Positions 28,770-39,258 of a DNA stretch of 64,000 nucleotides are shown piece after piece; the first letter of the stretch is position 1, and each line of letters begins with the position of its first letter. The notes beneath the pieces are model-generated. The model did no database searches and had not been told where the DNA came from. It saw only the letters and a list, made by a program, of their open reading frames with translations. The position numbers and the translations under genes are program-made. Source of the DNA: Treponema sp. (GTDB taxonomy: Bacteria > Spirochaetota > Spirochaetia > Treponematales > Breznakiellaceae); NCBI GenBank assembly GCA_009787835.1, contig WQSN01000001.1, positions 99,072 through 163,071 on the forward strand, written 5' to 3'.

Positions 28770-29825
28770 ATGATATTAATTAATGGCGATTTCTTCTGCA
28801 GAAGACTTACAGGAATTGAACGATATGCGTATGAAATTACAATCCGCCTGGATAAATTATGTAAACCGGGAGAAATTGCTATTGTTATTCCTTCTTATAT
28901 TAAAAACCTTCCTGAATATAAAAATTTAAAAGTAATCAGATTAAAGAAAAAAGGGAAAAATATAATATGGCAAATGATGACATTACAATATTTTTTATTA
29001 ATACATAAAAAATACACAGTTCTTGAATTCGGTAATAATTGTCTGCCATTTACTCCAGGAATTGTTTTTTTACATGATATTTACTGTGAATTATTCCCAA
29101 AGGATTTTACCAGCATAAGAGACAAATTCACAATGCTTTACAGCAGAATACAATACCGCTTTATTTCCTATTTGGCAAAAAGAATAATTACAGTATCTGA
29201 AAGCAGCAAAAAAGAAATTATTAATAAATTCAGAATTAATCAGGACAAGATTGATGTTATCTACAGCAATGCGGATCACATGAAAAAAATTAAATCAGAT
29301 ACTTCTGTGTTTACTGATTTTCCGATTCTAAATAATAAACAATATTACTATTTCCTTGGCAGTCTGTCAAAAAGAAAAAATCTGCAATGGATAATTAAAT
29401 ACGCAAAAAAAAATCCTGAAGACTATTTCGCCATATCAGGAACAAGTCTATTAACTGTAAAAATAAAAGAGCTTGACGCTGAAATACCAAAGAATATAAT
29501 TCTTCTGGGGTATCTTAATGATTCAAAAGTAAAAGCGTTGATGGAAAAATGCAAAGCTTTTATTCTGCCGTCTTATTATGAAGGATTCGGACTTACTCCT
29601 CTTGAAGCGTTATCCTGCGGCGTACCAATAATAATTTCAAACGCGTCAAGCCTGCCTGAAATTTACGGAAATACAGCGCATTATATCGATCCATTCAACA
29701 CAGATGTTGACCTTAATCAACTTCTGAAGGAACCGGTTGATAATCCGGATGAAATTCTATCCAAATATTCCAGTGATAAAGCTGCTACTATGTTGTATGA
29801 TGTGTTAAAAGAGTATATAAATTAG
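28770..29825 (+). CDS. Glycosyltransferase family 4
   Basis: RRLTGIERYAYEI; ILPSYYEGFGLTPLEALSCGVPIIISNASSLPEIYG. Confidence 0.92.
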   Translation: MILINGDFFCRRLTGIERYAYEITIRLDKLCKPGEIAIVIPSYIKNLPEYKNLKVIRLKKKGKNIIWQMMTLQYFLLIHKKYTVLEFGNNCLPFTPGIVFLHDIYCELFPKDFTSIRDKFTMLYSRIQYRFISYLAKRIITVSESSKKEIINKFRINQDKIDVIYSNADHMKKIKSDTSVFTDFPILNNKQYYYFLGSLSKRKNLQWIIKYAKKNPEDYFAISGTSLLTVKIKELDAEIPKNIILLGYLNDSKVKALMEKCKAFILPSYYEGFGLTPLEALSCGVPIIISNASSLPEIYGNTAHYIDPFNTDVDLNQLLKEPVDNPDEILSKYSSDKAATMLYDVLKEYIN

Positions 29826-29899
29826 TTATATATTTCTATGAAGGGTATATGGCAAAAGGAAACAAGTCCTGAAGAAAATAGCATTATTACAGTTTTTAG

Positions 29900-30922
29900 G
29901 TGTTGATGGATAATATCATGGAAAAATCAGATATTCCCATAGTTTTTGCAGCTAATAATTATTATGTACCCTATATGGCTACAATGATTCAGTCTGTTAT
30001 GGAAACCGCAGGTCATGAAAAACAATATGTTTTTTATATACTACATCAAGAAATAGATGATAATAACATGGAATTACTAAAAAAACAAATTTCTAATTTC
30101 CATCAATTTTCAATAAAGTTTATAAATGTAAGTTCGTACATCAGTAAATATAATTTATATGTTTCAAGACATATCACAGTTGAGTCATATTTCAGATTAT
30201 TGATTCCTGAATTATTGCCTGAATATAAAAAAGCTGTCTATCTTGACGGGGATATGATCTGCTGTACGGATATTGCCGAATTATTTAATATTAATATTGA
30301 AAAATATTTACTTGCTTCTGTTCGTGATACGGCGGTTGCTTTATATTACAGTAAAAAAGAGGAGAATTATTTAAAAAGCAGGCATCAGATATTATTAAAA
30401 CTAAAAAATCCTGATGAATATTTTAATGGCGGTATGTGTCTTTTTAATATCGAGTTATTCCGCAATACAATATCTACGAAAGAACTTATTGAACTTGCGG
30501 CATCACGACAATGGCCGGTTCATGATCAGGATGTACTCAATTATCTGGCAGACAGCAAAGTCCTTCTTTTACCGTATCATTGGAATTGTATGACAATGCC
30601 TCTAGCAGAATATCTGCCGAAACATTTATTTGATAATTATTGTGATGCTAAAAATAATCCTAAAATAATTCATTTTAATGCCGTTAAACCGTGGAATTGT
30701 TATACATATATTACAAACTTTGAATTGTTCTGGAAGCATGCGACACGAACACCTTTCTCTGGCGCTGTTATTGATCGCATGAAGTTAAAAGGATTTACAT
30801 CTGATAAATCGTTAAAAGACATGGTTATCTCTAATATCATAAAAAGAAATGGTATTGGAATACGATTTATTTTATTTGATTGCATTAAGGCCTGGCTTTC
30901 CCGAAAAAAAACCAAAAAATGA
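29900..30922 (+). CDS. Glycosyltransferase family 8
   Basis: IPIVFAANNYYVPYMATMIQSVM; AVYLDGDMICCTDIAELF; YFNGGMCLFNIELFR. Confidence 0.92.
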   Translation: MLMDNIMEKSDIPIVFAANNYYVPYMATMIQSVMETAGHEKQYVFYILHQEIDDNNMELLKKQISNFHQFSIKFINVSSYISKYNLYVSRHITVESYFRLLIPELLPEYKKAVYLDGDMICCTDIAELFNINIEKYLLASVRDTAVALYYSKKEENYLKSRHQILLKLKNPDEYFNGGMCLFNIELFRNTISTKELIELAASRQWPVHDQDVLNYLADSKVLLLPYHWNCMTMPLAEYLPKHLFDNYCDAKNNPKIIHFNAVKPWNCYTYITNFELFWKHATRTPFSGAVIDRMKLKGFTSDKSLKDMVISNIIKRNGIGIRFILFDCIKAWLSRKKTKK

Positions 30923-31947
30923 ATATTTTATTTCACAGTAATCAAATTAGCGAGCGGGGTACAGAAGTCGCGCTCATTGATTATGCACTTGGCAATCAGA
31001 ATATATTAAAAAATAATTCCTTTATTGCATCTCCCAGGAACAGGATATTTGATAATAATGTACTGAAAAAATTTACGCAGAATTTCCCTGTTTTTTTTTA
31101 TGTATCACAAAAGGAATTACATGATTTTGCAGATAAAAATAAAATAGATTTAATATATAAAATTGATGGCGGCGGAAGAGAAACAGAAATATTTCATGAA
31201 AAAATACCGCATTTTATACATTGTGTTTTTTCAACCAAAGCAAAACACGGAACATTTTACTGTCCAATATCGCCTTTTCTTAACAAATGGTTCAGAACAT
31301 CATATCCTGTTTTACCGCATATAGTAAGAAAATTTCCAGGAAACACTGTTACTCTCCGTGAAAGCTTAAATATTCCTCCTGGCGCAGTAGTTTTTGGCGG
31401 ATACGGCGGTGAAGGCTGTTTTAATATTCCGTTTGTTCAAAAAACAATTATCAATGTCTTGTATAAAAGAAAAGATATTTATTTTCTTTTTATGAATTTT
31501 AAACCATTTATTGAAATCTCTGACATGGGAAAAAATATTATTTTCCTTCCCAGAAATACCGATGTTAATTTCAAAGAAATATTTATTAATACTTGTGACG
31601 CCATGATACATGCTCGTAGTGACGGTGAAACATTTGGACTTTCTATTGCTGAATTTTCAATTAAAAATAAACCGGTTATTACATGGGCGCCAAAATTATT
31701 GCATAATACGAAATTTTGTTTGAAAACTATTTGTCTGTTTATCCTTAATCGGGGTTATACTTATGCAACTGCGCACCTTGATTTTTTGGGAAAAAAGGCA
31801 ATTCGTTATACATCGGAAAAAGACCTTACTGATATTTTTCTTAATTTTAGGGAAAAATACCTGCAAGATATAAATTACGATTGTTATTCCGAGCCTTTCT
31901 GCGAAGAAAAAATAATGCGTATTTTTGAAAACATTTATAGTAAATGA
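30919..31947 (+). CDS. Glycosyltransferase, GT-B-like
   Basis: ISERGTEVALIDYA start; DAMIHARSDGETFGLSIAEFSIKNKPVITW donor-site-like motif; ATGA overlaps at both ends. Confidence 0.7.
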   Translation: MNILFHSNQISERGTEVALIDYALGNQNILKNNSFIASPRNRIFDNNVLKKFTQNFPVFFYVSQKELHDFADKNKIDLIYKIDGGGRETEIFHEKIPHFIHCVFSTKAKHGTFYCPISPFLNKWFRTSYPVLPHIVRKFPGNTVTLRESLNIPPGAVVFGGYGGEGCFNIPFVQKTIINVLYKRKDIYFLFMNFKPFIEISDMGKNIIFLPRNTDVNFKEIFINTCDAMIHARSDGETFGLSIAEFSIKNKPVITWAPKLLHNTKFCLKTICLFILNRGYTYATAHLDFLGKKAIRYTSEKDLTDIFLNFREKYLQDINYDCYSEPFCEEKIMRIFENIYSK

Positions 31948-32180
31948 AAGCTTACAATAATAAACCTTTAACTATTGCCTATGTTTCCAGAGACAATGCT
32001 AAAGATTTGAATAGCTGGTCTGGATTGGTATACTTTATAGCAGAAGCGCTGAAAAGACAGGGAATAAATCTTTTTTATATCGACAATTTAATAAAAAAGC
32101 AAAACATTTTCCTGCGCATCATTAATTTTGTTTATTCAGGGTTTATAAGTATTTTTACAAATAAACAATTAACTACATAA
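31944..32180 (+). pseudogene. N-terminal remnant of a GT-B glycosyltransferase
   Basis: 78 aa: LTIAYVSRDNAKDLNSWSGLVYFIAEALKRQGINLFYID, then stop; no donor-binding domain. Confidence 0.55.
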
Positions 32181-32201
32181 GAGAAATATTTTTTATATAA
32201 C

Positions 32202-33053
32202 ATGGCAAATAACAAACTGGATATAACATTTGAGACAAAATGTTACGAAAATGACTGGGAATACTTGTTGAAAACACAACACTTAAATAAAATGATTAAT
32301 AATTGCAATGTTAATTTTCAATGTAAACAGTTGATAATAAATAATGTAAACGATTTTAAAATGGTTGAAAGATATGCTAAATTAAAAATAGAAGAAAATA
32401 TAATTGATTCCTATTATTATGTTGATGATTTTATTTCTGACGCATTAATATATTTTGACATTAATAAAGATTCTTTTGGAAAAGGCTATTATTACTCATC
32501 TGCTGAATTGGTAGGTTTGTATCTGTCTAAAACAAAATATCATCTTCATTTTTCGAGCGATACATTTCTGCCCCAAAAAGGCAACTGGATTGAAAATGCC
32601 TGTAACATTCTTGAAAATAATTCTATCTTTGCAGTAGCAAATCCAACATGGAATTTTGATTATAAAGTTGTAAAAAAAGAATCTACAGGAGAAATAAATG
32701 ATTTTTATATTTGCCGTGGTTTTTCTGACCAATGTTATTTGGTGAAAACAGATACATTTAAACAAAAAATTTACAATTACAAACATCCTGCTTCAGATCG
32801 TTATCCTGTTTATGCCGGAGAATTATTTGAAAAGAGGGTAGATTCTTTTATGATGGTGAAAGATCTGTATAGAATTACATCATCAAAAACAAGCTATATT
32901 CATTATAATTTTCCAAAAAAAAATAAAAATGTTTTTTTTATTTTAATATTAAACAGCAATTTATATTTTTATTATTGTTATTTATCCTTAAAGTGTCGAT
33001 ATGTCATTAATCTTATAAAAAAAATAATAAAAAGAATTATTAGATATGAATGA
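32202..33053 (+). CDS. Putative GT-A-like glycosyltransferase
   Basis: 283 aa; KYHLHFSSDTFLP pseudo-DXD region; overlaps flanking GT genes. Confidence 0.55.
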   Translation: MANNKLDITFETKCYENDWEYLLKTQHLNKMINNCNVNFQCKQLIINNVNDFKMVERYAKLKIEENIIDSYYYVDDFISDALIYFDINKDSFGKGYYYSSAELVGLYLSKTKYHLHFSSDTFLPQKGNWIENACNILENNSIFAVANPTWNFDYKVVKKESTGEINDFYICRGFSDQCYLVKTDTFKQKIYNYKHPASDRYPVYAGELFEKRVDSFMMVKDLYRITSSKTSYIHYNFPKKNKNVFFILILNSNLYFYYCYLSLKCRYVINLIKKIIKRIIRYE

Positions 33054-34047
33054 AACAATTTCAGTACTAATGTGTGTCTATAATGGCGAGCGATATCTTA
33101 TTGAACAGTTAGAAAGTATTCGTAATCAGACATATCAGCCAAACGAAGTTATTATTTATGATGACTGTTCCTCAGATTCTTCAGTAAAAATTATAAGAAC
33201 TTATATTATAAAATATAATCTTGAATTAACATGGAAGTTAATTATTAATCAATCCAGAAAAGGCTGGAAAAAGAATTTTTTTGATGCAATTATAGAATGT
33301 AACAGTGATTATATATTTTTTTGTGATCAGGATGATATATGGAATTTAGACAAACTATCAATAATGATTGATACAATGAAAAAAAATAAGGACATCCTCG
33401 TATTAAATGGATTGGTTGAAACAATCGATGCCAATGGAAATCCTGTTAATTACTTCAATCATACCAAGACATTTTATGATAAAAAAACAATTAAATTGAA
33501 TTTATATGATACTGTGTATAATTGGAGGGGGAAGATTGCTTGCGCTATGGCCATACATAAAACTATTAAAGAGCAGCTAAAATATTTTGAATGCAATGAA
33601 TGGTTTGCACATGATATTTGGTCAAATAACATTGGCGCATTACTTAATGGTTGTTATAAAATAAATTATCCAGTTATAAAATATAGAATACATGAGAATA
33701 ACGCTACAGCGAAAACTACAATTAAAATGATTACAAGGAAGAAAGAAAGAATACAACGATTAGAGGAAAAATCAAATGGTTTTAATAATCTCTACAATGG
33801 TGTTAAAAAAATAAATTCTGACATAATAGATAAGTATGAATATAAATGTTTTCTTCATTCAATTGCTTACAATAATTTTATTTTAAACTCAATGAAAAAT
33901 TTTAATTTATTGAATATTTTTTATTTAGTTAAGTACATTAAGATATATCTTTTTTATTTAAAGTATAAATATTTTTTACTTGATATATTGGAAATTTTAA
34001 ATCTTCGAGATATAGTAATAAAAATTAAATATTCTTTATATAAATAA
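33046..34047 (+). CDS. Glycosyltransferase family 2 (rhamnosyltransferase-like)
   Basis: ISVLMCVYNGERYLIEQLESIRNQTYQPNEVIIYDDCSSDSS; FFCDQDDIW. Confidence 0.92.
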   Translation: MNETISVLMCVYNGERYLIEQLESIRNQTYQPNEVIIYDDCSSDSSVKIIRTYIIKYNLELTWKLIINQSRKGWKKNFFDAIIECNSDYIFFCDQDDIWNLDKLSIMIDTMKKNKDILVLNGLVETIDANGNPVNYFNHTKTFYDKKTIKLNLYDTVYNWRGKIACAMAIHKTIKEQLKYFECNEWFAHDIWSNNIGALLNGCYKINYPVIKYRIHENNATAKTTIKMITRKKERIQRLEEKSNGFNNLYNGVKKINSDIIDKYEYKCFLHSIAYNNFILNSMKNFNLLNIFYLVKYIKIYLFYLKYKYFLLDILEILNLRDIVIKIKYSLYK

Positions 34048-34060
34048 TAAAAAAAAATAT

Positions 34061-34843
34061 ATGAAACTTTATATATATTATCGAATATCTGACAAAAGCA
34101 GACCAAAAGAAAAACTGTTAAACGGAGACAGATTTTCCTGCTTAAGAAACGCAATTAAAGAATTTGGCGCGGAAAATATTCATGTTATTGCCGACAACTG
34201 TGAAAAGCAAACTGTTGATTTTATCAGATCCTTTGAAAAAGACGGTCTTACCCATGAAGAAATTACGCTGGGAAATTCTGGTTCTTTTGTTTTTATGCTG
34301 GATAAAATAATAAAAACTCGTAAACCGGATGATTATGTATATCTTCTTGAAGACGATTATTTACATAAGTCTGGTTCAAAGAAAGTTATTCTTGAAGGGC
34401 TTGAAATTGCCGATTATGTTACTCTTTATGATCACCCTGATAAATATAAACTTACAATAGACGGTGGAAATTATTTTAATATAAAAAATTTGCAAAAAAC
34501 CAGAATATATCTTACAAAAAGCACACATTGGCGGGAATGTAATTCCACGACTATGACTTTTTCCTGCAAAGTACAAACATTAATTGATAATTATCATATA
34601 TGGAAAAAATATACTAAAACATTTATTCCAAAAGATAATCTGGTATTTTGTGAAATAAGCCAGAGTTCCATTTCCGATTTGTTTATGTTTTTCATTAAAA
34701 TGCAAAAAACAAGATTTTTAATTCTTCTTCGTAATCAATTTAAAAAAAATAAAATGAAAAATATTATTTCCGCAATACCTTCCTTTTCAACACATACTGA
34801 ACTTGCATCCATAGCGCCGATTATTAACTGGGATGTTATATAA
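34061..34843 (+). CDS. Putative GT-A-like glycosyltransferase
   Basis: DDYVYLLEDDYLH acidic motif; position among GT genes. Confidence 0.6.
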   Translation: MKLYIYYRISDKSRPKEKLLNGDRFSCLRNAIKEFGAENIHVIADNCEKQTVDFIRSFEKDGLTHEEITLGNSGSFVFMLDKIIKTRKPDDYVYLLEDDYLHKSGSKKVILEGLEIADYVTLYDHPDKYKLTIDGGNYFNIKNLQKTRIYLTKSTHWRECNSTTMTFSCKVQTLIDNYHIWKKYTKTFIPKDNLVFCEISQSSISDLFMFFIKMQKTRFLILLRNQFKKNKMKNIISAIPSFSTHTELASIAPIINWDVI

Positions 34844-34887
34844 TTAAAACATCACTGTATAAATTTTCATAATTTAAAGGATAAATA

Positions 34888-35775
34888 ATGGTTTACGACT
34901 GTTTTCCATTTTTTAATGAATTAGATTTATTGGAAATTCGCTTGAATATATTATCACCAGTAGTCGATAAATTTGTGTTAATAGAAGCAGACAGGACATT
35001 TTCAAATGAAAAAAAAATATTTTTTTTTGAGAAAAATATATCAAGATACAAAACATTTCTGGAAAAAATCATACATATAAAAATTACTGAATATGATTTT
35101 GAATATAAATCCGCCTGGGATATGGAATTTTATCAAAGAAATAAGATTCATGATGGTATCCAACAATGTCGTAATGAAGATGTTATAATTATTTCTGATG
35201 TAGATGAAATACCAAATACAAATGAGATTTTAAAATATAAAAATATGGAATATGGACCAGGACTCTTTTGCTTTAGACAAAAATTCTTTTATTACTTTTT
35301 AAATTATCAAAATATTATAGAAAAATATTTTTGTATGGCTAAAATACTGACATTTACTGAATACAAGAGCAGAAATTGTACACCGCAAGAAATTCGTGAT
35401 GTAAAAAAAACCGGAATAATCAAGGATGGAGGCTGGCATTTTTCATTTCTTGGCGGATATGAAATGATACTATATAAAGTAAAATCTTTTGCCCATCAAG
35501 AATATAACAATGATACATTTTTAAACAATAAAATTATTACTAAAATAAATAAAGGCTATGATATTTTTAACAGAAAAAATTATCGTTTTATTCCTGTAAA
35601 AATTACTAATAAATCTTTTCCGCAATACATTGTCAATAACCAGAAAAAATATATTCATTTAGTATATAAACAAATTAATTATTTTCATAATTTGTTTGTT
35701 TATTTTACTGTTGGTTTTTACTGTTTTTTTCGTTTTTTAAAATCAAGATTGAAATGTTTCTATAAATATCATTAA
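34888..35775 (+). CDS. Glycosyltransferase family 17-like
   Basis: MVYDCFPFFNELDLLEIRLNILSPVVDKFVLIEADRTFS; DVIIISDVDEIPN. Confidence 0.88.
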   Translation: MVYDCFPFFNELDLLEIRLNILSPVVDKFVLIEADRTFSNEKKIFFFEKNISRYKTFLEKIIHIKITEYDFEYKSAWDMEFYQRNKIHDGIQQCRNEDVIIISDVDEIPNTNEILKYKNMEYGPGLFCFRQKFFYYFLNYQNIIEKYFCMAKILTFTEYKSRNCTPQEIRDVKKTGIIKDGGWHFSFLGGYEMILYKVKSFAHQEYNNDTFLNNKIITKINKGYDIFNRKNYRFIPVKITNKSFPQYIVNNQKKYIHLVYKQINYFHNLFVYFTVGFYCFFRFLKSRLKCFYKYH

Positions 35776-35777
35776 TA

Positions 35778-36950
35778 ATGGGTATTAAATTATTACTAGA
35801 ATCTTTTATTCCTCACGGCTTGCATGAACTATCAAGGAAACATTTAACAAAAAATATATTTAATGCTTTTCGTATAAAATTCTTCAAAAAAATTATTACT
35901 CGCGAAAATTCCTGTTGTATAATAGAGTTTACCCCTTTTCATGGTGAAAATTTCCCCAGTCTTACAAAATATCTTTTGGATTTAGGTTATAATGTTGATG
36001 TCGTCTATAGAAAACCATTAAAGAAAAAATCGCATTCAAACAGAAATGATTTGAGCCTGTTTTCATGTTTTTCAGGTAATATAAAGGTTAGAATTTATAC
36101 ACTTTCAAGCATGGATATGAATTTGTTGTTACGATCTTCGGCAGCGGTCCTTTATAAGCATATTTTAATTGTTACTTATTCCGATTATATGAAAAACAGT
36201 CATTTTTACGGAGTTGATTTCACTAAATTAAACCCTGTTTGCATGATGCACTATCCCGATATTAGCAATGACTATTTTAAAACAAATAAAATAATATCTC
36301 CTGTAAAAATGGACTGTTATGACAGAAAGCCGCCATTTATGGTTAGTATGCATTATTTCGGTAATTTCCTAAAAAAAGATAAATTTAAAACTACAACTTT
36401 TGTAACACTCAATGCAATTGATCTGCCAAGACGGAATTTATATTTACTTTTCTTCGCATGTGACAAATTATATAAAAAGGGTATAACAAATTTTACAGTA
36501 AAGGTTTTGGGTGATGGTCTTCCGGTACCTGAACGCTTTCATAATAACTTTGAAGTTTTTGGATTTCTGGAATATCTAAATATGTTCAAGGAAATATCCG
36601 ATTCCAATTTCTTTTTGGCTCTTATAGATCAGGCAAGTGTTGAATATACAAATAGAGCAAGCGGATCTTATGGCTTAAGTTATGGTCTTAAAAAACCAAT
36701 AATATTACACCGTAAATTTTCCTACGCGCCAAGTTTTAACGATGAAAACAGTATATTGTATAATGATAACGATGAATTATCAGATGCGATGGAAAAATGT
36801 ATTAATATGTCAAACGATGATTATTTATCATTGGTTTCCTCACTTGAAATTTCAGAAAGAAAGTTATATGAAACTTCCGTAAATAATCTCAGAGAAGCAT
36901 TGGAAGCGCCTGTTCAATATGTTTCTTATAATAAACTAATCAATATATAA
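35778..36950 (+). CDS. Putative GT-B-like glycosyltransferase
   Basis: KVLGDGLPVPERFHNNFEVFGFLEYLNMFKEISDSNFFLALID...GSYGLSYGLKKPIILH. Confidence 0.6.
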   Translation: MGIKLLLESFIPHGLHELSRKHLTKNIFNAFRIKFFKKIITRENSCCIIEFTPFHGENFPSLTKYLLDLGYNVDVVYRKPLKKKSHSNRNDLSLFSCFSGNIKVRIYTLSSMDMNLLLRSSAAVLYKHILIVTYSDYMKNSHFYGVDFTKLNPVCMMHYPDISNDYFKTNKIISPVKMDCYDRKPPFMVSMHYFGNFLKKDKFKTTTFVTLNAIDLPRRNLYLLFFACDKLYKKGITNFTVKVLGDGLPVPERFHNNFEVFGFLEYLNMFKEISDSNFFLALIDQASVEYTNRASGSYGLSYGLKKPIILHRKFSYAPSFNDENSILYNDNDELSDAMEKCINMSNDDYLSLVSSLEISERKLYETSVNNLREALEAPVQYVSYNKLINI

Positions 36951-36954
36951 AAAT

Positions 36955-38019
36955 ATGTGCGTTTCCTGCCAAAATATATATCAGGACATAAATAATTTTT
37001 CCGCATTAGAAGAAAATGATACTGAACTGATAAGAGGCAGTTTAGACAGTATCTCAAATCCGCTTGTTTCAATAATTATAACCGTATACAAACGAAAAGA
37101 ATATATTCATGAAGCGATCAATAGCGCTTTAGATCAAAAAAACATTGATTTTAATTATGAGATTTTAATCTTTTGCGACGATCCGCAAACGGATATATCA
37201 GAATTTAATAAATATAATAATATTAAAAATATTTTGATTTACCGTAATCGCCGTAATTTAGGTTTATATAACAGTACAAATCTTGGAGTAAAAGTTGCGC
37301 AAGGAAAATATGTCGCATTCCTGCATGATGATGACATTTTGTATCCGCAATATTTATCTGAAGTTTATAAATTCCTGAATAAAAAAAAACAAAATGCAAA
37401 ATGCGTTTTAATAAATCGTGATGTTTTAAGCCTTTCTACAAAGAAACCCGTAAAAATATTAATAAAATTTATTTTAAAATTTTTTCTTTTTCCATTTTTT
37501 CTTCTCCGTGTTTTTTTCAAAAAATTTTATAAAAAAATAACCCTTAAGGAAGGTTTAACGTATATTTTAAGCAATCTTTACAAAGCTCCTTCCTGCGGGA
37601 CTTTATTTGATAAAAAGGCTTTTTTAGCCTCAGGAGGATTTAATCAAAATTTTTGGCCTGTAAGCGATTACTATTTTTTTCTGAAATTTAATAAAGATAA
37701 TCCTGTTTATATACTGCGAAAAAAACTAGCATGTTATCGCTGGTTTGATAATCTATCCCAAAATAAAACGGTACAGTATACAGGGTTTGAGCATCTTTAT
37801 GTATTTTTTAAATCAGCGCAGCCTGTAAATTCTGTCAATAGGTATTATTCTTTTTTCCATAATGAGGTGCTTTATGCCAAGTTCATTATGATAAACAAAG
37901 AATACCGAAGTGAGATTATTGATAAGTATCCTGAATTAAAACATCATAATAAAACAAAATGGTTTATATTTAAACTATATAATTTTGTTTTTCGTTTTTA
38001 TCATGATCTTGTCATTTAA
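36955..38019 (+). CDS. Glycosyltransferase family 2
   Basis: NPLVSIIITVYKRKEYIHEAINSALDQ; VAFLHDDDILYPQYL. Confidence 0.88.
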   Translation: MCVSCQNIYQDINNFSALEENDTELIRGSLDSISNPLVSIIITVYKRKEYIHEAINSALDQKNIDFNYEILIFCDDPQTDISEFNKYNNIKNILIYRNRRNLGLYNSTNLGVKVAQGKYVAFLHDDDILYPQYLSEVYKFLNKKKQNAKCVLINRDVLSLSTKKPVKILIKFILKFFLFPFFLLRVFFKKFYKKITLKEGLTYILSNLYKAPSCGTLFDKKAFLASGGFNQNFWPVSDYYFFLKFNKDNPVYILRKKLACYRWFDNLSQNKTVQYTGFEHLYVFFKSAQPVNSVNRYYSFFHNEVLYAKFIMINKEYRSEIIDKYPELKHHNKTKWFIFKLYNFVFRFYHDLVI

Positions 38020-38055
38020 CATGTTACTTAAAGCGCAGCTTTCAGAATTAGCAGT

Positions 38056-39258
38056 ATGAAAATACTTTTTGATTTATCATCAACACAACCCATGTCTTCT
38101 TCAGGCACTGATTTTCACGGAGGAGGAGAATACGCAAAAACTCTTTTTTTAAGGCTCTGCGAACTGCTTCCGGAAGAAAAAACATTGGAAGTCTTTTATG
38201 ATCCTAACAGAAAATTTGATAAATCCATTCTCGAAGTTTGTCATAAAAGCCTTGTTACAGTACACTATTGTAAAAACAACACAGAATTAAGCAAATTGTT
38301 ATGTGACAATATTTATGATGTTTTCTATTCAGCACTGCCCTACTCTTACACTGATATTGTTATTCCTAAAAAAACAAAATTTATATATACAATTCACGGA
38401 CTGCGCGATTTGGAATATCCTTCAGACAGATATGAATTAAAATATAAAAAGTTAAATTTAAAAATCGCAATTAAACATTTGTTTTTTTTACTCTTTCCGG
38501 TATGGTGGATATCAAACCGCTTAAAAAGCAGAATAAATAATTATAATAAATTATTTTCACTTACGTCGATTCAGTCCATTATTACGGTTTCCAATCATTC
38601 AAAGTACGCTCTTCTTTATTTTTTTCCGCAATTAAACAATTCGCAAATAAAATTTTATTATTCACCAGCAAAGCAGCATGATCCTATAGACTTAACAAAT
38701 AACAATATTTTGAAATCCTTATCCCTGGAACCGGAAAAATACATTCTTCTTATCACCGCAGACAGAAGTGAAAAAGGCGCTTACCGAGCATGTAAAGTAC
38801 TGTATGAACTTATAATAAATAATAAAATCCCTGAAAATATCAGGATACTTGTTCTTGGTGCGTCATATAAAAAGCATTACCTGAAGTTAACCGGAAACAG
38901 CCGCAGATTTGAATGGGGAAGTTATGTCTCTTCTTTGGATCTGGAAATCCTGTATATGAACGCGCATCTTTTTATATATCCCACGTTAAATGAAGGTTTT
39001 GGATATCCGCCGCTTGAAGCCATGAAATACGGAACATTATGCGCTTGTTCCGCAAATTCCGCAGTAACCGAAGTATGCGGCGACTGTGTGCTTTATTTTA
39101 ATCCTTTTGATGAAATAGAAATGAGTATAAGAATATTACAAAGTTTTGATAGTGAAATTAAAAATGATAAAATGGAAAAGATGGCTAATAGATATAAACT
39201 TATAAGTGATAAACAGAAATCATGTTTAGATATGCTTGTTAATGAGATTATTCAATGA
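38056..39258 (+). CDS. Glycosyltransferase family 4
   Basis: HLFIYPTLNEGFGYPPLEAMKYGTLCACSANSAVTEVCGD. Confidence 0.9.
   Translation: MKILFDLSSTQPMSSSGTDFHGGGEYAKTLFLRLCELLPEEKTLEVFYDPNRKFDKSILEVCHKSLVTVHYCKNNTELSKLLCDNIYDVFYSALPYSYTDIVIPKKTKFIYTIHGLRDLEYPSDRYELKYKKLNLKIAIKHLFFLLFPVWWISNRLKSRINNYNKLFSLTSIQSIITVSNHSKYALLYFFPQLNNSQIKFYYSPAKQHDPIDLTNNNILKSLSLEPEKYILLITADRSEKGAYRACKVLYELIINNKIPENIRILVLGASYKKHYLKLTGNSRRFEWGSYVSSLDLEILYMNAHLFIYPTLNEGFGYPPLEAMKYGTLCACSANSAVTEVCGDCVLYFNPFDEIEMSIRILQSFDSEIKNDKMEKMANRYKLISDKQKSCLDMLVNEIIQ

Noticed and set aside
29838-29896. 18-aa ORF MKGIWQKETSPEENSIITVFRC between two GT genes
   Set aside because: Too short, no clear ribosome-binding site, AT-rich spacer; chance ORF.
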